Shown here in pieces: positions 1 through 7,311 of a DNA stretch of 16,773 nt (position 1 is the stretch's first letter; every line of letters begins with the position of its first letter). The notes beneath the pieces are model-generated. The model was not told the DNA's origin, did no database searches, and saw only the letters and a program-made list of their open reading frames with translations. Source of the DNA: Pseudomonadota bacterium (GTDB lineage Bacteria > Pseudomonadota > Gammaproteobacteria > Burkholderiales > Burkholderiaceae_B); NCBI GenBank assembly GCA_023386765.1, contig JAEWJD010000403.1:1-16773 (forward strand), read 5' to 3'. Made by a program: the position numbers and the translations under genes.

Positions 1-603
1 GTGCTGGCCATCGGCAATCCGTTCGGCGTGGGTCAGACCACCACCCAGGGCATCGTGTCGGCCCTGGGCCGCAACGGCCTGGGCATCAACGCCTACGAGA
101 ATTTCATCCAGACCGATGCCGCCATCAATCCCGGCAATTCCGGGGGCGCGCTGATCGATACGCAGGGCCGTCTGGTGGGCATCAATACGGCCATCTACTC
201 GCGTACCGGGGGATCGCTGGGCATCGGTTTCGCCATCCCCATCGATAGCGCGCGCCGCGTGATGCAGGACATCATCGAGCATGGCGCGGTGCGCCGCGGC
301 TGGCTGGGCATCGAACCCCAGGATCTGACGCCCGAGCTGGCGCGTGCATTCCGCCTGGCCCCCGATGCCGACGGCGTGATCGTCGCCGGTGTGCTGCGTG
401 GCGGGCCGGCCGACAAGTCCGGCCTGCGGATCGGGGATATCGTGCAGCGTTTTGATGGTCGTCCGGTGCGCGACACGATGCTGCTGCTGCGCTGGATCGC
501 GGCGGCCACGCCGGGGCAGGCTGTGACCCTGCAGGTGCTGCGCGGCGGCGGCCAGCGCGAGATCCGGGTCGCCATGGGCCTGCGCCCTACCCGGCCGCGC
601 TGA
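1..603 (+). CDS. HtrA/Deg-family periplasmic serine protease, C-terminal part (5' end outside window)
   Basis: This is the last 200 residues of an S1C (Deg/HtrA) serine protease, which degrades or senses misfolded envelope proteins. The fragment contains the catalytic serine motif NPGNSGGAL (Ser at fragment residue 47), then the end of the trypsin-like fold (GIGFAIP near 76-81). A single PDZ domain follows from about residue 100 to 195 (GWLGIEP, then SGLRIGDIV). The His and Asp of the triad lie upstream of the window. The GTG at base 1 falls inside the protease core (LAIGNPFG), so it is not the real start. The protein ends right after one PDZ domain, so a DegS-like one-PDZ architecture is more likely than two-PDZ DegP. 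It converges on tatC. Confidence 0.88.
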   Translation: MLAIGNPFGVGQTTTQGIVSALGRNGLGINAYENFIQTDAAINPGNSGGALIDTQGRLVGINTAIYSRTGGSLGIGFAIPIDSARRVMQDIIEHGAVRRGWLGIEPQDLTPELARAFRLAPDADGVIVAGVLRGGPADKSGLRIGDIVQRFDGRPVRDTMLLLRWIAAATPGQAVTLQVLRGGGQREIRVAMGLRPTRPR

Positions 604-610
604 TGCGGGG

Positions 611-661
611 CCCCAGACGACAACGCCAGGCGGTGTGCCTGGCGTGGTTGTCGTCGTGGGG
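611..661. terminator. Long imperfect inverted repeat between convergent genes, probable bidirectional terminator
   Basis: Between the protease stop (603) and the tatC stop (666), bases 611-631 pair with 637-661. The inner stem is GCCAGGC/GCCTGGC around a 5-base GGTGT loop. It is extended by GACGACAAC/GTTGTCGTC after a 3-base bulge and by CCCCA/TGGGG after a 1-base bulge, giving about 21 paired bases. Neither strand has a clear T run after the stem, so it is not a textbook intrinsic terminator. Its place between converging genes still makes transcription termination or 3'-end protection the most likely role. Confidence 0.6.
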
Positions 662-665
662 GTGA

Positions 666-1460
666 TCAGGGCCGCTCGGTCAGGGCGCCCTCTTCGTCGC
701 TTTCGTCGCGCCGGCGCGGACGCACCAGGCGGGCGCACAGCAGGCCGACCTCATACAGCAGGCACAGCGGCACGGCCAGCATGAACTGGCTGACCACGTC
801 GGGCGGCGTCACGACGGCGGCGATCACGAAGGCGCCCACCACCACGTAGCCGCGTGCCTGGCGCAGCTTGACCACGTCCACCAGCCCCGTCTTGACCAGC
901 AGCACCACCGCCACCGGCACCTCGAAGGTGATGCCGAACGCCAGGAACATGGTCATCACGAAGCTGAGATAGGCCTCGATGTCCGGCGCCGGGGTGATCG
1001 ATTGCGGGGCAAAGCCGGCAATGAAGTGGAACACCGTGCGAAAGACGAAGAAATAGCAGAAGGCCATGCCCAGCAGGAACAGCAGCGTGCTGGACGCGAT
1101 GAGTGGCAATGCCAGGCGTTTTTCGTGGCGGTACAGGCCAGGCGCGACAAAGGCCCAGGCCTGGTAGAGCACGACCGGCAGGGAGATCACGAAGGCCGCC
1201 AGCATGGTGACCTTGACCGGCACCATGAAGGGCGTGATGACGCCGGTGGCGATCATGCGCGTGCCCTGCGGCAGCGAGGCCAGCATGGGCTGGGCCAGCA
1301 CGTCATAGATGGCGGAGGCGCCCGGATAGGCAAACAGCACCAGGAAGACGGCCACCACGGTGCCGACCGCCTTCAGCAGCCGCGAGCGCAGCTCCACCAG
1401 ATGCGACATGAAGCTTTCCTGCGGCATCTCTTCTTCTGGCTTGGGGGCTTCCTGGCTCAC
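666..1460 (-). CDS. tatC: Sec-independent (twin-arginine) translocase subunit TatC
   Basis: TatC is the polytopic inner-membrane core of the Tat system. With TatB it recognises twin-arginine signal peptides and exports folded proteins. The 264-residue protein has the family N-terminal motif SHLVELRSRL (about residues 19-28) before the first membrane helix. Further hydrophobic segments, consistent with six helices, include the stretch with FAYPGASAIYDVLAQP and the YQAWAFVAPGLY region. The C-terminus is a charged cytoplasmic tail (RPRRRDESDEE). The ATG is chosen because it overlaps the tatB stop by 4 bp (ATGA). Downstream ATGs at codons 12 and 18 would still keep the motif but lose the overlap. 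It is the last gene of the minus-strand run. Confidence 0.96.
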   Translation of the reverse strand: MSQEAPKPEEEMPQESFMSHLVELRSRLLKAVGTVVAVFLVLFAYPGASAIYDVLAQPMLASLPQGTRMIATGVITPFMVPVKVTMLAAFVISLPVVLYQAWAFVAPGLYRHEKRLALPLIASSTLLFLLGMAFCYFFVFRTVFHFIAGFAPQSITPAPDIEAYLSFVMTMFLAFGITFEVPVAVVLLVKTGLVDVVKLRQARGYVVVGAFVIAAVVTPPDVVSQFMLAVPLCLLYEVGLLCARLVRPRRRDESDEEGALTERP

Positions 1461-1960
1461 GTTGGGTTACCTGCATTGCCGCTGGACGGCGTTCTGGACT
1501 CGGTGGCCGGCGCGCTGTCTGCAGCGGGCGCGGCTTGCGGGGTGGCGTCCGGTGCCGGATCGGCGGCGGGCTTGAGCGCGGCGTCTTCGGGCAGTGTGGC
1601 AGCCGCTGCGCCCGCCGGGGCGCTAGCGCTGTCCGGGGGCGCGATGCTGCGCTTGGCCTCGGCGGCGGTTTCATCCAGCGTACGCTGGGCGGCCTCGAGG
1701 TCGCCGCGCACCGAGTCGCCCGCCTGGCGCAGCGATTGGTTGACATCCTGGGCTGCGTCATCCATCTGCTGCTTGAACTTGCGCAGCTCGTCGAGCTCGA
1801 TTTCACGCTGGATGTCGGATTTCACATCGTTGACATAGCGTTGCGCGCGGCCAAGCAGATGGCCGACCGTGCGCGCGACCTTGGGCAGGCGTTCGGGGCC
1901 GAGGACAACCAGCGCCACGACGCCGATCACGATCAATTCCGTGAAACTGACATCAAACAT
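1457..1960 (-). CDS. tatB: Sec-independent protein translocase subunit TatB
   Basis: TatB pairs with TatC to form the twin-arginine signal receptor. The 167-residue protein starts MFDVSFTELIVIG and has one N-terminal membrane helix. The GPERLP hinge follows at about residues 21-26, then a long charged amphipathic helix to about residue 100. GPERLP, rather than the FGTKKL seen in the gene upstream, separates TatB from TatA. The last 60 or so residues are low-complexity Ala/Pro/Asp/Ser (for example SAPAGAAAAT), probably disordered. The gene lies 40 bp after tatA and overlaps tatC by 4 bp. No strong Shine-Dalgarno sequence is visible before this ATG. Confidence 0.95.
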   Translation of the reverse strand: MFDVSFTELIVIGVVALVVLGPERLPKVARTVGHLLGRAQRYVNDVKSDIQREIELDELRKFKQQMDDAAQDVNQSLRQAGDSVRGDLEAAQRTLDETAAEAKRSIAPPDSASAPAGAAAATLPEDAALKPAADPAPDATPQAAPAADSAPATESRTPSSGNAGNPT

Positions 1961-2000
1961 GCATGTGCCGCCAATTCAAGGGAGCGGGGCGAGCCCGGGA

Positions 2001-2222
2001 TCAGGAGTTCTGTTTTTCTTTGGCTTGCACGTCGATGGTGTCGTCGGCGCGTTGCTGCGTGACCTGCTCGGTTTTCTCGGCATTGGCGTCTTTCATGCCT
2101 TCCTTGAAACCCTTGACCGCACCGCCCAGGTCCGAGCCGATGTTGCGCAGTTTCTTGGTACCAAAAACCAGGGCGACGATGACCAGAACGATCAGCCAGT
2201 GCCAAATGCTGAAGCTACCCAT
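2001..2222 (-). CDS. tatA: Sec-independent protein translocase subunit TatA
   Basis: TatA is the small subunit that oligomerises to form the Tat translocation path. The 73-residue protein has an N-terminal membrane helix (IWHWLIVLVIVALV, about residues 6-19). The family FG hinge follows (FGTKKLRNIGSDLG, about 20-33), then an amphipathic helix with AVKGFKEGMKDA and a short polar tail. The FG-TKKLR motif separates TatA from TatB. A good Shine-Dalgarno sequence, GGAGAG, lies at 2228-2233, five bases before the ATG. The gene begins 15 bp after the HIT gene, so it is likely co-transcribed with the his cluster upstream. Confidence 0.96.
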   Translation of the reverse strand: MGSFSIWHWLIVLVIVALVFGTKKLRNIGSDLGGAVKGFKEGMKDANAEKTEQVTQQRADDTIDVQAKEKQNS

Positions 2223-2237
2223 GACAACTCTCCGTAT

Positions 2238-2606
2238 TTACGCGTTGGGAGCGACGCGGCCTTTCCAGGGACGCGAACCACCAAGAATGTGGAAATGCAG
2301 GTGCGGAACTTCCTGACCGCCTTCGACGCCGGAGTTGGCCATCAGGCGAAAGCCCCCGTCAGGTCCCGGGTTGCAGCCGTTTTCGGCTGCCAGGCGCGGA
2401 ACCAGCGTCATCATTCTACCCAACCAGCCGGCATCCTCGGCCGTGACGTCCTGCATGGATACAACATGGCGGCGCGGGATCAGCAGCAGATGCACCGGCG
2501 CGGCCGGGCTGATGTCGTGGAACACCACGAAATCATCGTCTTCGTAGACCTTCTTGGCCGGGATCTCGCCGCGGGCGATTTTGCAGAAGATACAGTTTTC
2601 GCTCAT
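2238..2606 (-). CDS. HIT-family nucleotide-binding hydrolase (HINT-like)
   Basis: The 122-residue protein belongs to the histidine triad superfamily, most like HINT purine-nucleoside phosphoramidases. The triad is explicit: PHLHFHILGG with His102, His104 and His106. The N-terminal CIFC (Cys5, Cys8) resembles the zinc-binding cysteines of many bacterial HIT proteins, and SENCIFCKIARGEIPA is the usual opening. It lies 7 bp after hisE, and its Shine-Dalgarno GAGGA (2611-2615) overlaps the hisE stop, so the two are probably translated in concert. HIT-tatA linkage after hisE is a familiar betaproteobacterial order. The cellular substrate cannot be told from sequence. A direct role in histidine synthesis is not implied. 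Confidence 0.9.
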   Translation of the reverse strand: MSENCIFCKIARGEIPAKKVYEDDDFVVFHDISPAAPVHLLLIPRRHVVSMQDVTAEDAGWLGRMMTLVPRLAAENGCNPGPDGGFRLMANSGVEGGQEVPHLHFHILGGSRPWKGRVAPNA

Positions 2607-2613
2607 GTGGTCC

Positions 2614-2964
2614 TCATTCGGCGGGGCGGCGGGCTTTTTCTTCCAGCCCGGACAGCCCTTCGCGGCGGGCCAGTTCGGCCAGCACCGCCTCGGGCCGCAG
2701 ATTGTAATGAGTCAGCGCGACCAGGCAATGGAACCAGAGGTCGGCGGTTTCGCTGACGATGCGGTCGGGCTCGCCATCCTTGGCCGCCATGACCAGTTCG
2801 GTGGCTTCCTCGCCGATTTTCTTCAGGAAGGCGTCCGGCCCCTTGGCCAGCAGCTTGGCGACATAGGAGGCTTGCGGGTCACCGCCCTGATCGGGGCGGC
2901 GGCTGTGCAGGGTGTCGGCCACGCGCGCGAGCACGTCCTGGCCATAGGGGGGGGTGTCGCTCAT
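2614..2964 (-). CDS. hisE: Phosphoribosyl-ATP pyrophosphatase HisE
   Basis: HisE hydrolyses phosphoribosyl-ATP to phosphoribosyl-AMP and pyrophosphate, the second step of histidine synthesis. The 116-residue protein is a MazG-like all-alpha NTP pyrophosphohydrolase. It shows KKIGEEATELVMAAKDG (about 48-64) and ETADLWFHCLVAL (about 72-84), which carry the acidic Mg-binding residues of the family. It is a free-standing gene, not fused to hisI as in enteric bacteria. Its ATG overlaps the hisI stop by 4 bp. Codons 4-7 contain a run of eight C on the coding strand (2947-2954), an unusual feature so near the start. The catalytic domain lies wholly downstream of this run. Confidence 0.95.
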   Translation of the reverse strand: MSDTPPYGQDVLARVADTLHSRRPDQGGDPQASYVAKLLAKGPDAFLKKIGEEATELVMAAKDGEPDRIVSETADLWFHCLVALTHYNLRPEAVLAELARREGLSGLEEKARRPAE

Positions 2965-3353
2965 TTGTAGATCAGCTCGGGGTCTTTCAGAACCGGGTCG
3001 ACGGTGGTCCAGGCAGCGTCGTCCAGGCGGCGGTAGAAGCAGCTGGCACGGCCGGTGTGGCAGGCGATGCCGCCGTGCTGGTGCACTTTCAGCAGCACCA
3101 CGTCGCCGTCGCAGTCCAGGCGCAGTTCATGGACTTCCTGGCCATGACCGGACTCTTCGCCTTTGCGCCAGAGTTTCTGGCGCGAGCGCGACCAGTACAC
3201 CGCCCGCCCGGTGGCCGCGGTTTCCGCCAGGGATTCGCGGTTCATCCAGGCGACCATCAGGATCTGGCCGTTTTCGGCGTCCTGGGCGATGGCGGGAATC
3301 AGGCCGTTGTCGTCGAAGACGACCTCGGCCATCCAATCCGGTTCGATAGTCAT
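2961..3353 (-). CDS. hisI: Phosphoribosyl-AMP cyclohydrolase HisI
   Basis: HisI opens the adenine ring of phosphoribosyl-AMP, the third step of histidine synthesis. The 130-residue protein has the metal motif DCDGD (Asp80, Cys81, Asp82, Asp84), which supplies Mg and Zn ligands in the family. The other two zinc cysteines are Cys98 (GIACHTG) and Cys105 (ASCFYRR). The N-terminal half contains ILMVAWMNRESL, typical of HisI. The frame is open further upstream, but the ATG at 3353 lies 2 bp after the hisF stop and gives the usual length, so it is preferred. The protein carries no HisE domain; hisE is the next gene, overlapping by 4 bp. Confidence 0.96.
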   Translation of the reverse strand: MTIEPDWMAEVVFDDNGLIPAIAQDAENGQILMVAWMNRESLAETAATGRAVYWSRSRQKLWRKGEESGHGQEVHELRLDCDGDVVLLKVHQHGGIACHTGRASCFYRRLDDAAWTTVDPVLKDPELIYK

Positions 3354-3355
3354 GA

Positions 3356-4156
3356 TTAATCCAGTCTGACGGGGATGCCGCGGCGGGCCATGTATTCCTT
3401 GCACTCGCGCACAGTGTGCTGGCCGAAGTGGAAGATGCTCGCTGCCAGCACCGCATTGGCGCGGCCGGTGGTCACGCCCTCGGCCAGGTGCTCCAGGGTG
3501 CCCACGCCGCCGGAGGCGATCACAGGCACCGGCACGGCGTCAGAGACTGCCCGCGTGAGTTCCAGGTCGAAGCCGGACTTGGTGCCATCGCGATCCATGC
3601 TGGTGAGCAGGATCTCGCCTGCGCCGTAGGCGGCCATGCGGCGTGCCCATTCGATGGCGTCCAGGCCGGTGGCCTTGCGTCCGCCATGGGTGAAGACTTC
3701 CCAGCGGGCCGGCTCGTGCGCGGCGCTCACGCGGCGGGCATCGATGGCCACCACGATGCATTGCGAGCCGTGGTAGTCGGCGGCCTCGCGTACCAGCTCG
3801 GGGCGGGTGACCGCCGCACTGTTGATGCTGACCTTGTCGGCGCCTGCGTTCAGCAGGCGCTGGATATCCGCGACCTGGCGCACGCCACCGCCCACCGTCA
3901 GGGGGATGAAGACCTGGGCGGCGACCTGCGCGATGATGGGCAGGATCAGGTCGCGGTCGTCGCTGGTGGCCGTGATGTCCAGGAAGGTCAGTTCGTCGGC
4001 GCCCTGCTCGTCGTAGCGGCGCGCGATCTCCACGGGGTCGCCGGCGTCGGTCAGGTTGACGAAGTTCACACCCTTGACCACCCGCCCGGCCGTGACGTCC
4101 AGGCAGGGGATGATGCGGCGGGTCAGGCCGGTGTCGGCGGTTTGTTCGCCGCTCAT
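3356..4156 (-). CDS. hisF: Imidazole glycerol phosphate synthase cyclase subunit HisF
   Basis: HisF is the (beta/alpha)8-barrel subunit that uses ammonia from HisH to make imidazole glycerol phosphate and AICAR from PRFAR. The 266-residue protein has the two catalytic aspartates: Asp20 in RRIIPCLDV (Asp11 of the family) and Asp139 in VVAIDARR (Asp130). Phosphate-binding glycine loops are seen at TVGGGV and IASGGVG. It carries about nine extra N-terminal residues (MSGEQTADTG). The start is taken at the ATG overlapping the hisA stop by 4 bp. The open frame continues into hisA sequence, but that part looks like a shadow reading of hisA. It follows hisA as in most his clusters. Confidence 0.97.
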   Translation of the reverse strand: MSGEQTADTGLTRRIIPCLDVTAGRVVKGVNFVNLTDAGDPVEIARRYDEQGADELTFLDITATSDDRDLILPIIAQVAAQVFIPLTVGGGVRQVADIQRLLNAGADKVSINSAAVTRPELVREAADYHGSQCIVVAIDARRVSAAHEPARWEVFTHGGRKATGLDAIEWARRMAAYGAGEILLTSMDRDGTKSGFDLELTRAVSDAVPVPVIASGGVGTLEHLAEGVTTGRANAVLAASIFHFGQHTVRECKEYMARRGIPVRLD

Positions 4157-4893
4157 GCTGTCAGCTCGTCGGCGCGCAACTGGGCGGCCTGGAAGTCCAG
4201 CGTGCCTTCGTAGATGCTGCGGCCCAGGATGGCGCCCTCGACGCCGTCGCTTTCCACCGCGCACAGCGCCTCGATGTCGGCCATGCCGGCGATGCCGCCG
4301 GAGGCGTACACGGGGATGCGCACATGCTGCGCCAGGCGCACGGTGGCTTCGACGTTCACGCCCGAGAGCATGCCGTCGCGGCCGATATCGGTGTAGATGA
4401 TGGCTTCGCAGCCGTAGTCCTCGAACTTCTTGGCCAGATCGAGCACGTCGTGGCGCGTGAGCTTGCTCCAGCCGTCGGTGGCGATCTTGCCGTCGCGCGC
4501 GTCCAGCCCGACGATGATCTGGCCGGGGAAGGCGCCGCAGGCGTCTTGCAGGAAGCCCGGGTTCTTGACCGCGGCCGTGCCGATGATCACGTAGGAGATG
4601 CCGGCATCGAGATAGCGTTCGATGGTGTCCAGATCACGGATGCCACCGCCGATCTGGACCGGGATGTCGTCGCCCACGGTATCGAGGATGGCCTTGATGG
4701 GGGCTTCGTTCTTGGGCTTTCCGGCAACAGCGCCGTTCAGGTCGACCAGATGCAGCCGGCGGGCGCCCTGTTCAAGCCAACGGGCAGCCATGGCGGCGGG
4801 GTCTTCGGAGAACACCGTAGCATCGTCCAGGTCACCCTGGCGCAAGCGCACGCAGCGCCCGTCTTTGAGGTCGATGGCGGGGATCAGCAGCAT
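4153..4893 (-). CDS. hisA: ProFAR isomerase HisA (phosphoribosylformimino-AICAR phosphate isomerase)
   Basis: HisA performs the Amadori rearrangement of ProFAR to PRFAR. The 246-residue (beta/alpha)8 barrel shares its fold with HisF. Catalytic Asp8 (IPAIDLKDG) and Asp131 (IIVGLDARDG) are present. Phosphate-binding loops appear as VQIGGGIRD (about 79-87) and YASGGIAG. YTDIGRDGMLSGVN is a further family hallmark. The ATG sits 66 bp after the hisH stop, one of the larger gaps in the his cluster, with no obvious Shine-Dalgarno or promoter. Its stop overlaps the hisF start by 4 bp. Confidence 0.97.
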   Translation of the reverse strand: MLLIPAIDLKDGRCVRLRQGDLDDATVFSEDPAAMAARWLEQGARRLHLVDLNGAVAGKPKNEAPIKAILDTVGDDIPVQIGGGIRDLDTIERYLDAGISYVIIGTAAVKNPGFLQDACGAFPGQIIVGLDARDGKIATDGWSKLTRHDVLDLAKKFEDYGCEAIIYTDIGRDGMLSGVNVEATVRLAQHVRIPVYASGGIAGMADIEALCAVESDGVEGAILGRSIYEGTLDFQAAQLRADELTA

Positions 4894-4959
4894 GGTGGAT
4901 ATCGAGCGAAAGAAATGAAACGGTTGAAAAAGGGCCGGCCGGAGCTCGTCCGCGGGCGG

Positions 4960-5613
4960 CTATGGTTGCCAGTCTACAAAATTGCGATAGAGGCGCAAAC
5001 CGTGTTCGGCGCTCTTTTCGGGGTGGAACTGAACCGCAAAAATGTTACTGGCGGCCACGGCGCAGGTAAAGCGATGGCCATACTCGCTTTCCCCCACCGT
5101 CAGGGCGGGGTCGGCGGGTGCGACGTAATAGCTGTGGACAAAATAGAAGTGGGCGCCGTCCGGAATTCCTTCCCACAGGGCATGGGGACGGGTCTGATGG
5201 ACCTGGTTCCAGCCCATGTGCGGGACTTTCAGGCGTTCGGGGCCTTGCGGGTCGCCAGCGCCATCGGCAAAGGCAGCGCCGGCAAAGCGGCGGACCTGCC
5301 CGGGGAAGATGTCCAGGCAGGCGCTGTCGCCTTCCTCGCTGGCGGAGAACAGCATCTGTTCTCCCACGCACACGCCCAGCAGCGGCTTGTTGCGTGCCGC
5401 GTGCAGCACCGCCTCGCGCAGGCCCGAGGCGTTCAGGTTGCGCATGCAGTCGCCCATGGCGCCCTGGCCCGGAAACACGACCCGGTCGGCGGCGTCGATG
5501 TCTTCGGCGCGATTGCAGATACGGATGTCAGCCTGGGGCGCTGCGGCTTGCAGCGCGCGGGCCACGGAATGGAAGTTGCCCATTCCGTAATCGACGATGG
5601 CGATAGTGCTCAA
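4960..5613 (-). CDS. hisH: Imidazole glycerol phosphate synthase glutaminase subunit HisH (TTG start)
   Basis: HisH is the class I glutamine amidotransferase subunit that releases ammonia for HisF. The 217-residue protein has the nucleophile elbow LLGVCVGEQ (Cys82) and the His/Glu pair FHPEKS (His197, Glu199). It also has the oxyanion-region motif VFPGQGAMGDCM. The start codon appears to be TTG. The codon immediately upstream in frame is a TAA stop, and the first in-frame ATG lies inside the conserved VDYGMGN strand, where starting would remove the first beta strand. The gene begins 17 bp after hisB. The weak TTG start may hold HisH output down relative to neighbours; that is inference. Confidence 0.95.
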   Translation of the reverse strand: MSTIAIVDYGMGNFHSVARALQAAAPQADIRICNRAEDIDAADRVVFPGQGAMGDCMRNLNASGLREAVLHAARNKPLLGVCVGEQMLFSASEEGDSACLDIFPGQVRRFAGAAFADGAGDPQGPERLKVPHMGWNQVHQTRPHALWEGIPDGAHFYFVHSYYVAPADPALTVGESEYGHRFTCAVAASNIFAVQFHPEKSAEHGLRLYRNFVDWQP

Positions 5614-5630
5614 TTAGTGTCAGCCTAGAG

Positions 5631-6218
5631 TTACAGCACGCCCTTGGTGGAGGGGATGACATCACCCATGCGCGGGTCGGTCTCCAGGGCCATGCGCAGG
5701 GCGCGGCCGAAGGCCTTGAAGACCGTTTCGGCCTGGTGGTGGGCATTGAAGCCGCGCAGGTTGTCGATGTGCAGCGTCATGAGGGCGTGGTTGACCAGGC
5801 CCTGGAAGAATTCACGCGTGAGGTCGACGTCGAAGTCGCCGATGCGCGCGCGCGTGAAATCGATGTGGTATTCCAGGCCCGGGCGGCCCGAGAAGTCGAT
5901 CACCACGCGCGAAAGCGCTTCGTCCAGCGGCACATAGGCGTGGCCGTAGCGGCGCATGCCGGCCTTGCTGCCCAGCGCCTTGGCGATGGCCATGCCCAGC
6001 GAGATGCCGACGTCCTCGACGGTATGGTGGGCGTCGATGTGCAGGTCGCCATCGGCCTTGATATCCATGTCGATCAGGCCGTGGCGGGCGATCTGGTCCA
6101 GCATGTGATCCAGGAAGGGCACGCCGGTGTCGATGTTCTGCTTGCCGGTGCCATCCAGGTTGATGGCCACGCGGATGCGCGTCTCGTTGGTGTTGCGGGT
6201 GATTTCTGCGGTACGCAT
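5631..6218 (-). CDS. hisB: Imidazoleglycerol-phosphate dehydratase HisB (monofunctional)
   Basis: HisB dehydrates imidazole glycerol phosphate to imidazole acetol phosphate. The 195-residue protein is the dehydratase alone. Manganese-binding histidine clusters are clear: VPFLDHM (His38), DAHHTVEDVG (His64, His65, Glu68) and the C-terminal FNAHHQAE. The usual C-terminal STKGVL is present. There is no N-terminal HAD phosphatase domain as in the fused enteric HisB, so histidinol-phosphate phosphatase must be supplied by another gene. The ATG lies one base after the hisC stop, giving close coupling. Confidence 0.97.
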   Translation of the reverse strand: MRTAEITRNTNETRIRVAINLDGTGKQNIDTGVPFLDHMLDQIARHGLIDMDIKADGDLHIDAHHTVEDVGISLGMAIAKALGSKAGMRRYGHAYVPLDEALSRVVIDFSGRPGLEYHIDFTRARIGDFDVDLTREFFQGLVNHALMTLHIDNLRGFNAHHQAETVFKAFGRALRMALETDPRMGDVIPSTKGVL

Positions 6219-6219
6219 G

Positions 6220-7311
6220 TCAGGGGCTCAAAAGTTCTCTCAGGGCGGCCAGCAAGGCCGTGTTCTCGTCGGGGGTGCCCACGGATATCCGCAGGCAGTT
6301 GGCCAGCAACGGGTGGGCCGAAGACAGATTTTTAACCAGTATTTTGCGCGTTTTCAGTGCGAGATGCACGGCGTTGCCGTCAAGCTTGCCTTCAAAGCGC
6401 GCCAGGATGAAATTGCCCGCGCTGGGGTACACCGTTACGCCCGGCAGCGAGGTCAGTGCCTGCGCCAGCGGTTCGCGGTCGGCGCGCAGGCGCGCGGCCT
6501 GGGCATCGAGCAGCGCTTTCTCGCGCAGCACCACGCGCAGCGCCGCCTGCGTCAGCACGTTGATGTTGTAGGGCGGGCGGACTTTGTCGACCTGGGCGAT
6601 CCAGTCGGGATGGCCCGCCAGATAGCCGAAGCGCAGCCCCGCCAGGCCGATCTTGGAGACCGTGCGCATGACCACCACGTTGGGGTGGTCGAGCAGGCGC
6701 GGCATCCAGCTGTGGCCGGCGAAGGGCTGGTAGGCCTCGTCGATCACCACCAGGCCGGGCGCAGCGCACACGATGGCCTGGATGGCCTCATCGGGCCAGA
6801 GCCCGCCGGTAGGATTGTTGGGCAGCGCCAGGAACACCAGCTTGGGCTGGTGCTCGGCAATGGCGGCCAGCATGGCCGGCAGGTCCAGTTCGAGCGCGGC
6901 GGTCAACGGCACGCCGACAAAGCGCGCGTGGTCGAAACGCGCCGCCATGTCGAAATAGACGAAAGAGGGCCAGGGCGACAGCACCGTGTCGCCCGGCGCG
7001 CAACAGGTCTGCACCAGCAGGTGAATCAGTTCGTCCGACCCGTTGCCGAACAGCAGCGCCGCTTCGGGCGGCACGCCGAAGGCATGCGCGACCTGGGCCC
7101 TGAGTGCCGGATCGTCGGCGCCCGGATAGCGGTTCAGGGCAGTGGCGGCCACGGCCTGTGCGATTTCCTGGCGCAAGTGGTCAGGCAGCGGATACGGGCA
7201 TTCCATCGCATCCAGCTTGATCACGTCCGGCGCGGCGGGTGCCACCGGATAGGCGGTCTGGGCCAGCACGTCGGCGCGTACGGTGCGCGCGATGCGGTCG
7301 GCCGGCCTCAT
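6220..7311 (-). CDS. hisC: Histidinol-phosphate aminotransferase HisC
   Basis: HisC is the PLP-dependent class I/II aminotransferase that converts imidazole acetol phosphate to histidinol phosphate with glutamate as amino donor. The 363-residue protein shows LNRYPG (about 59-64), the cofactor-binding GNGSDE (89-94) and PNNPTGG (164-170). DEAYQPF (191-197) and the Schiff-base lysine Lys220 in RTVSKIGLAGLRFGY follow. The C-terminal arginine region is LRISVGTPDEN. Length and motifs are normal for HisC. The ATG overlaps the hisD stop by 4 bp. A paralogous aromatic aminotransferase is a formal alternative, but the operon position makes hisC secure. Confidence 0.96.
   Translation of the reverse strand: MRPADRIARTVRADVLAQTAYPVAPAAPDVIKLDAMECPYPLPDHLRQEIAQAVAATALNRYPGADDPALRAQVAHAFGVPPEAALLFGNGSDELIHLLVQTCCAPGDTVLSPWPSFVYFDMAARFDHARFVGVPLTAALELDLPAMLAAIAEHQPKLVFLALPNNPTGGLWPDEAIQAIVCAAPGLVVIDEAYQPFAGHSWMPRLLDHPNVVVMRTVSKIGLAGLRFGYLAGHPDWIAQVDKVRPPYNINVLTQAALRVVLREKALLDAQAARLRADREPLAQALTSLPGVTVYPSAGNFILARFEGKLDGNAVHLALKTRKILVKNLSSAHPLLANCLRISVGTPDENTALLAALRELLSP

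Noticed and set aside
1002..1838. 278-codon open frame on the plus strand opposite tatC and tatB
   Set aside because: Antisense to tatC/tatB. The Ala/Ser-rich end is just the complement of the low-complexity tatB tail.
4894..4959. Possible terminator or promoter between hisH and hisA (GGCCGGCCC followed by TTTTT on the minus strand)
   Set aside because: The GC part is a short palindrome with no real loop, so it cannot make a stable terminator hairpin, and no promoter hexamers are found. The gap looks like a plain spacer.
4324..5628. 434-codon open frame on the plus strand across hisA and hisH
   Set aside because: It lies antisense to two genes with intact catalytic motifs. Its translation is a low-complexity mix of Gly, Ala, Val, His and Gln with no recognisable domain, as expected of the mirror frame of GC-rich genes.
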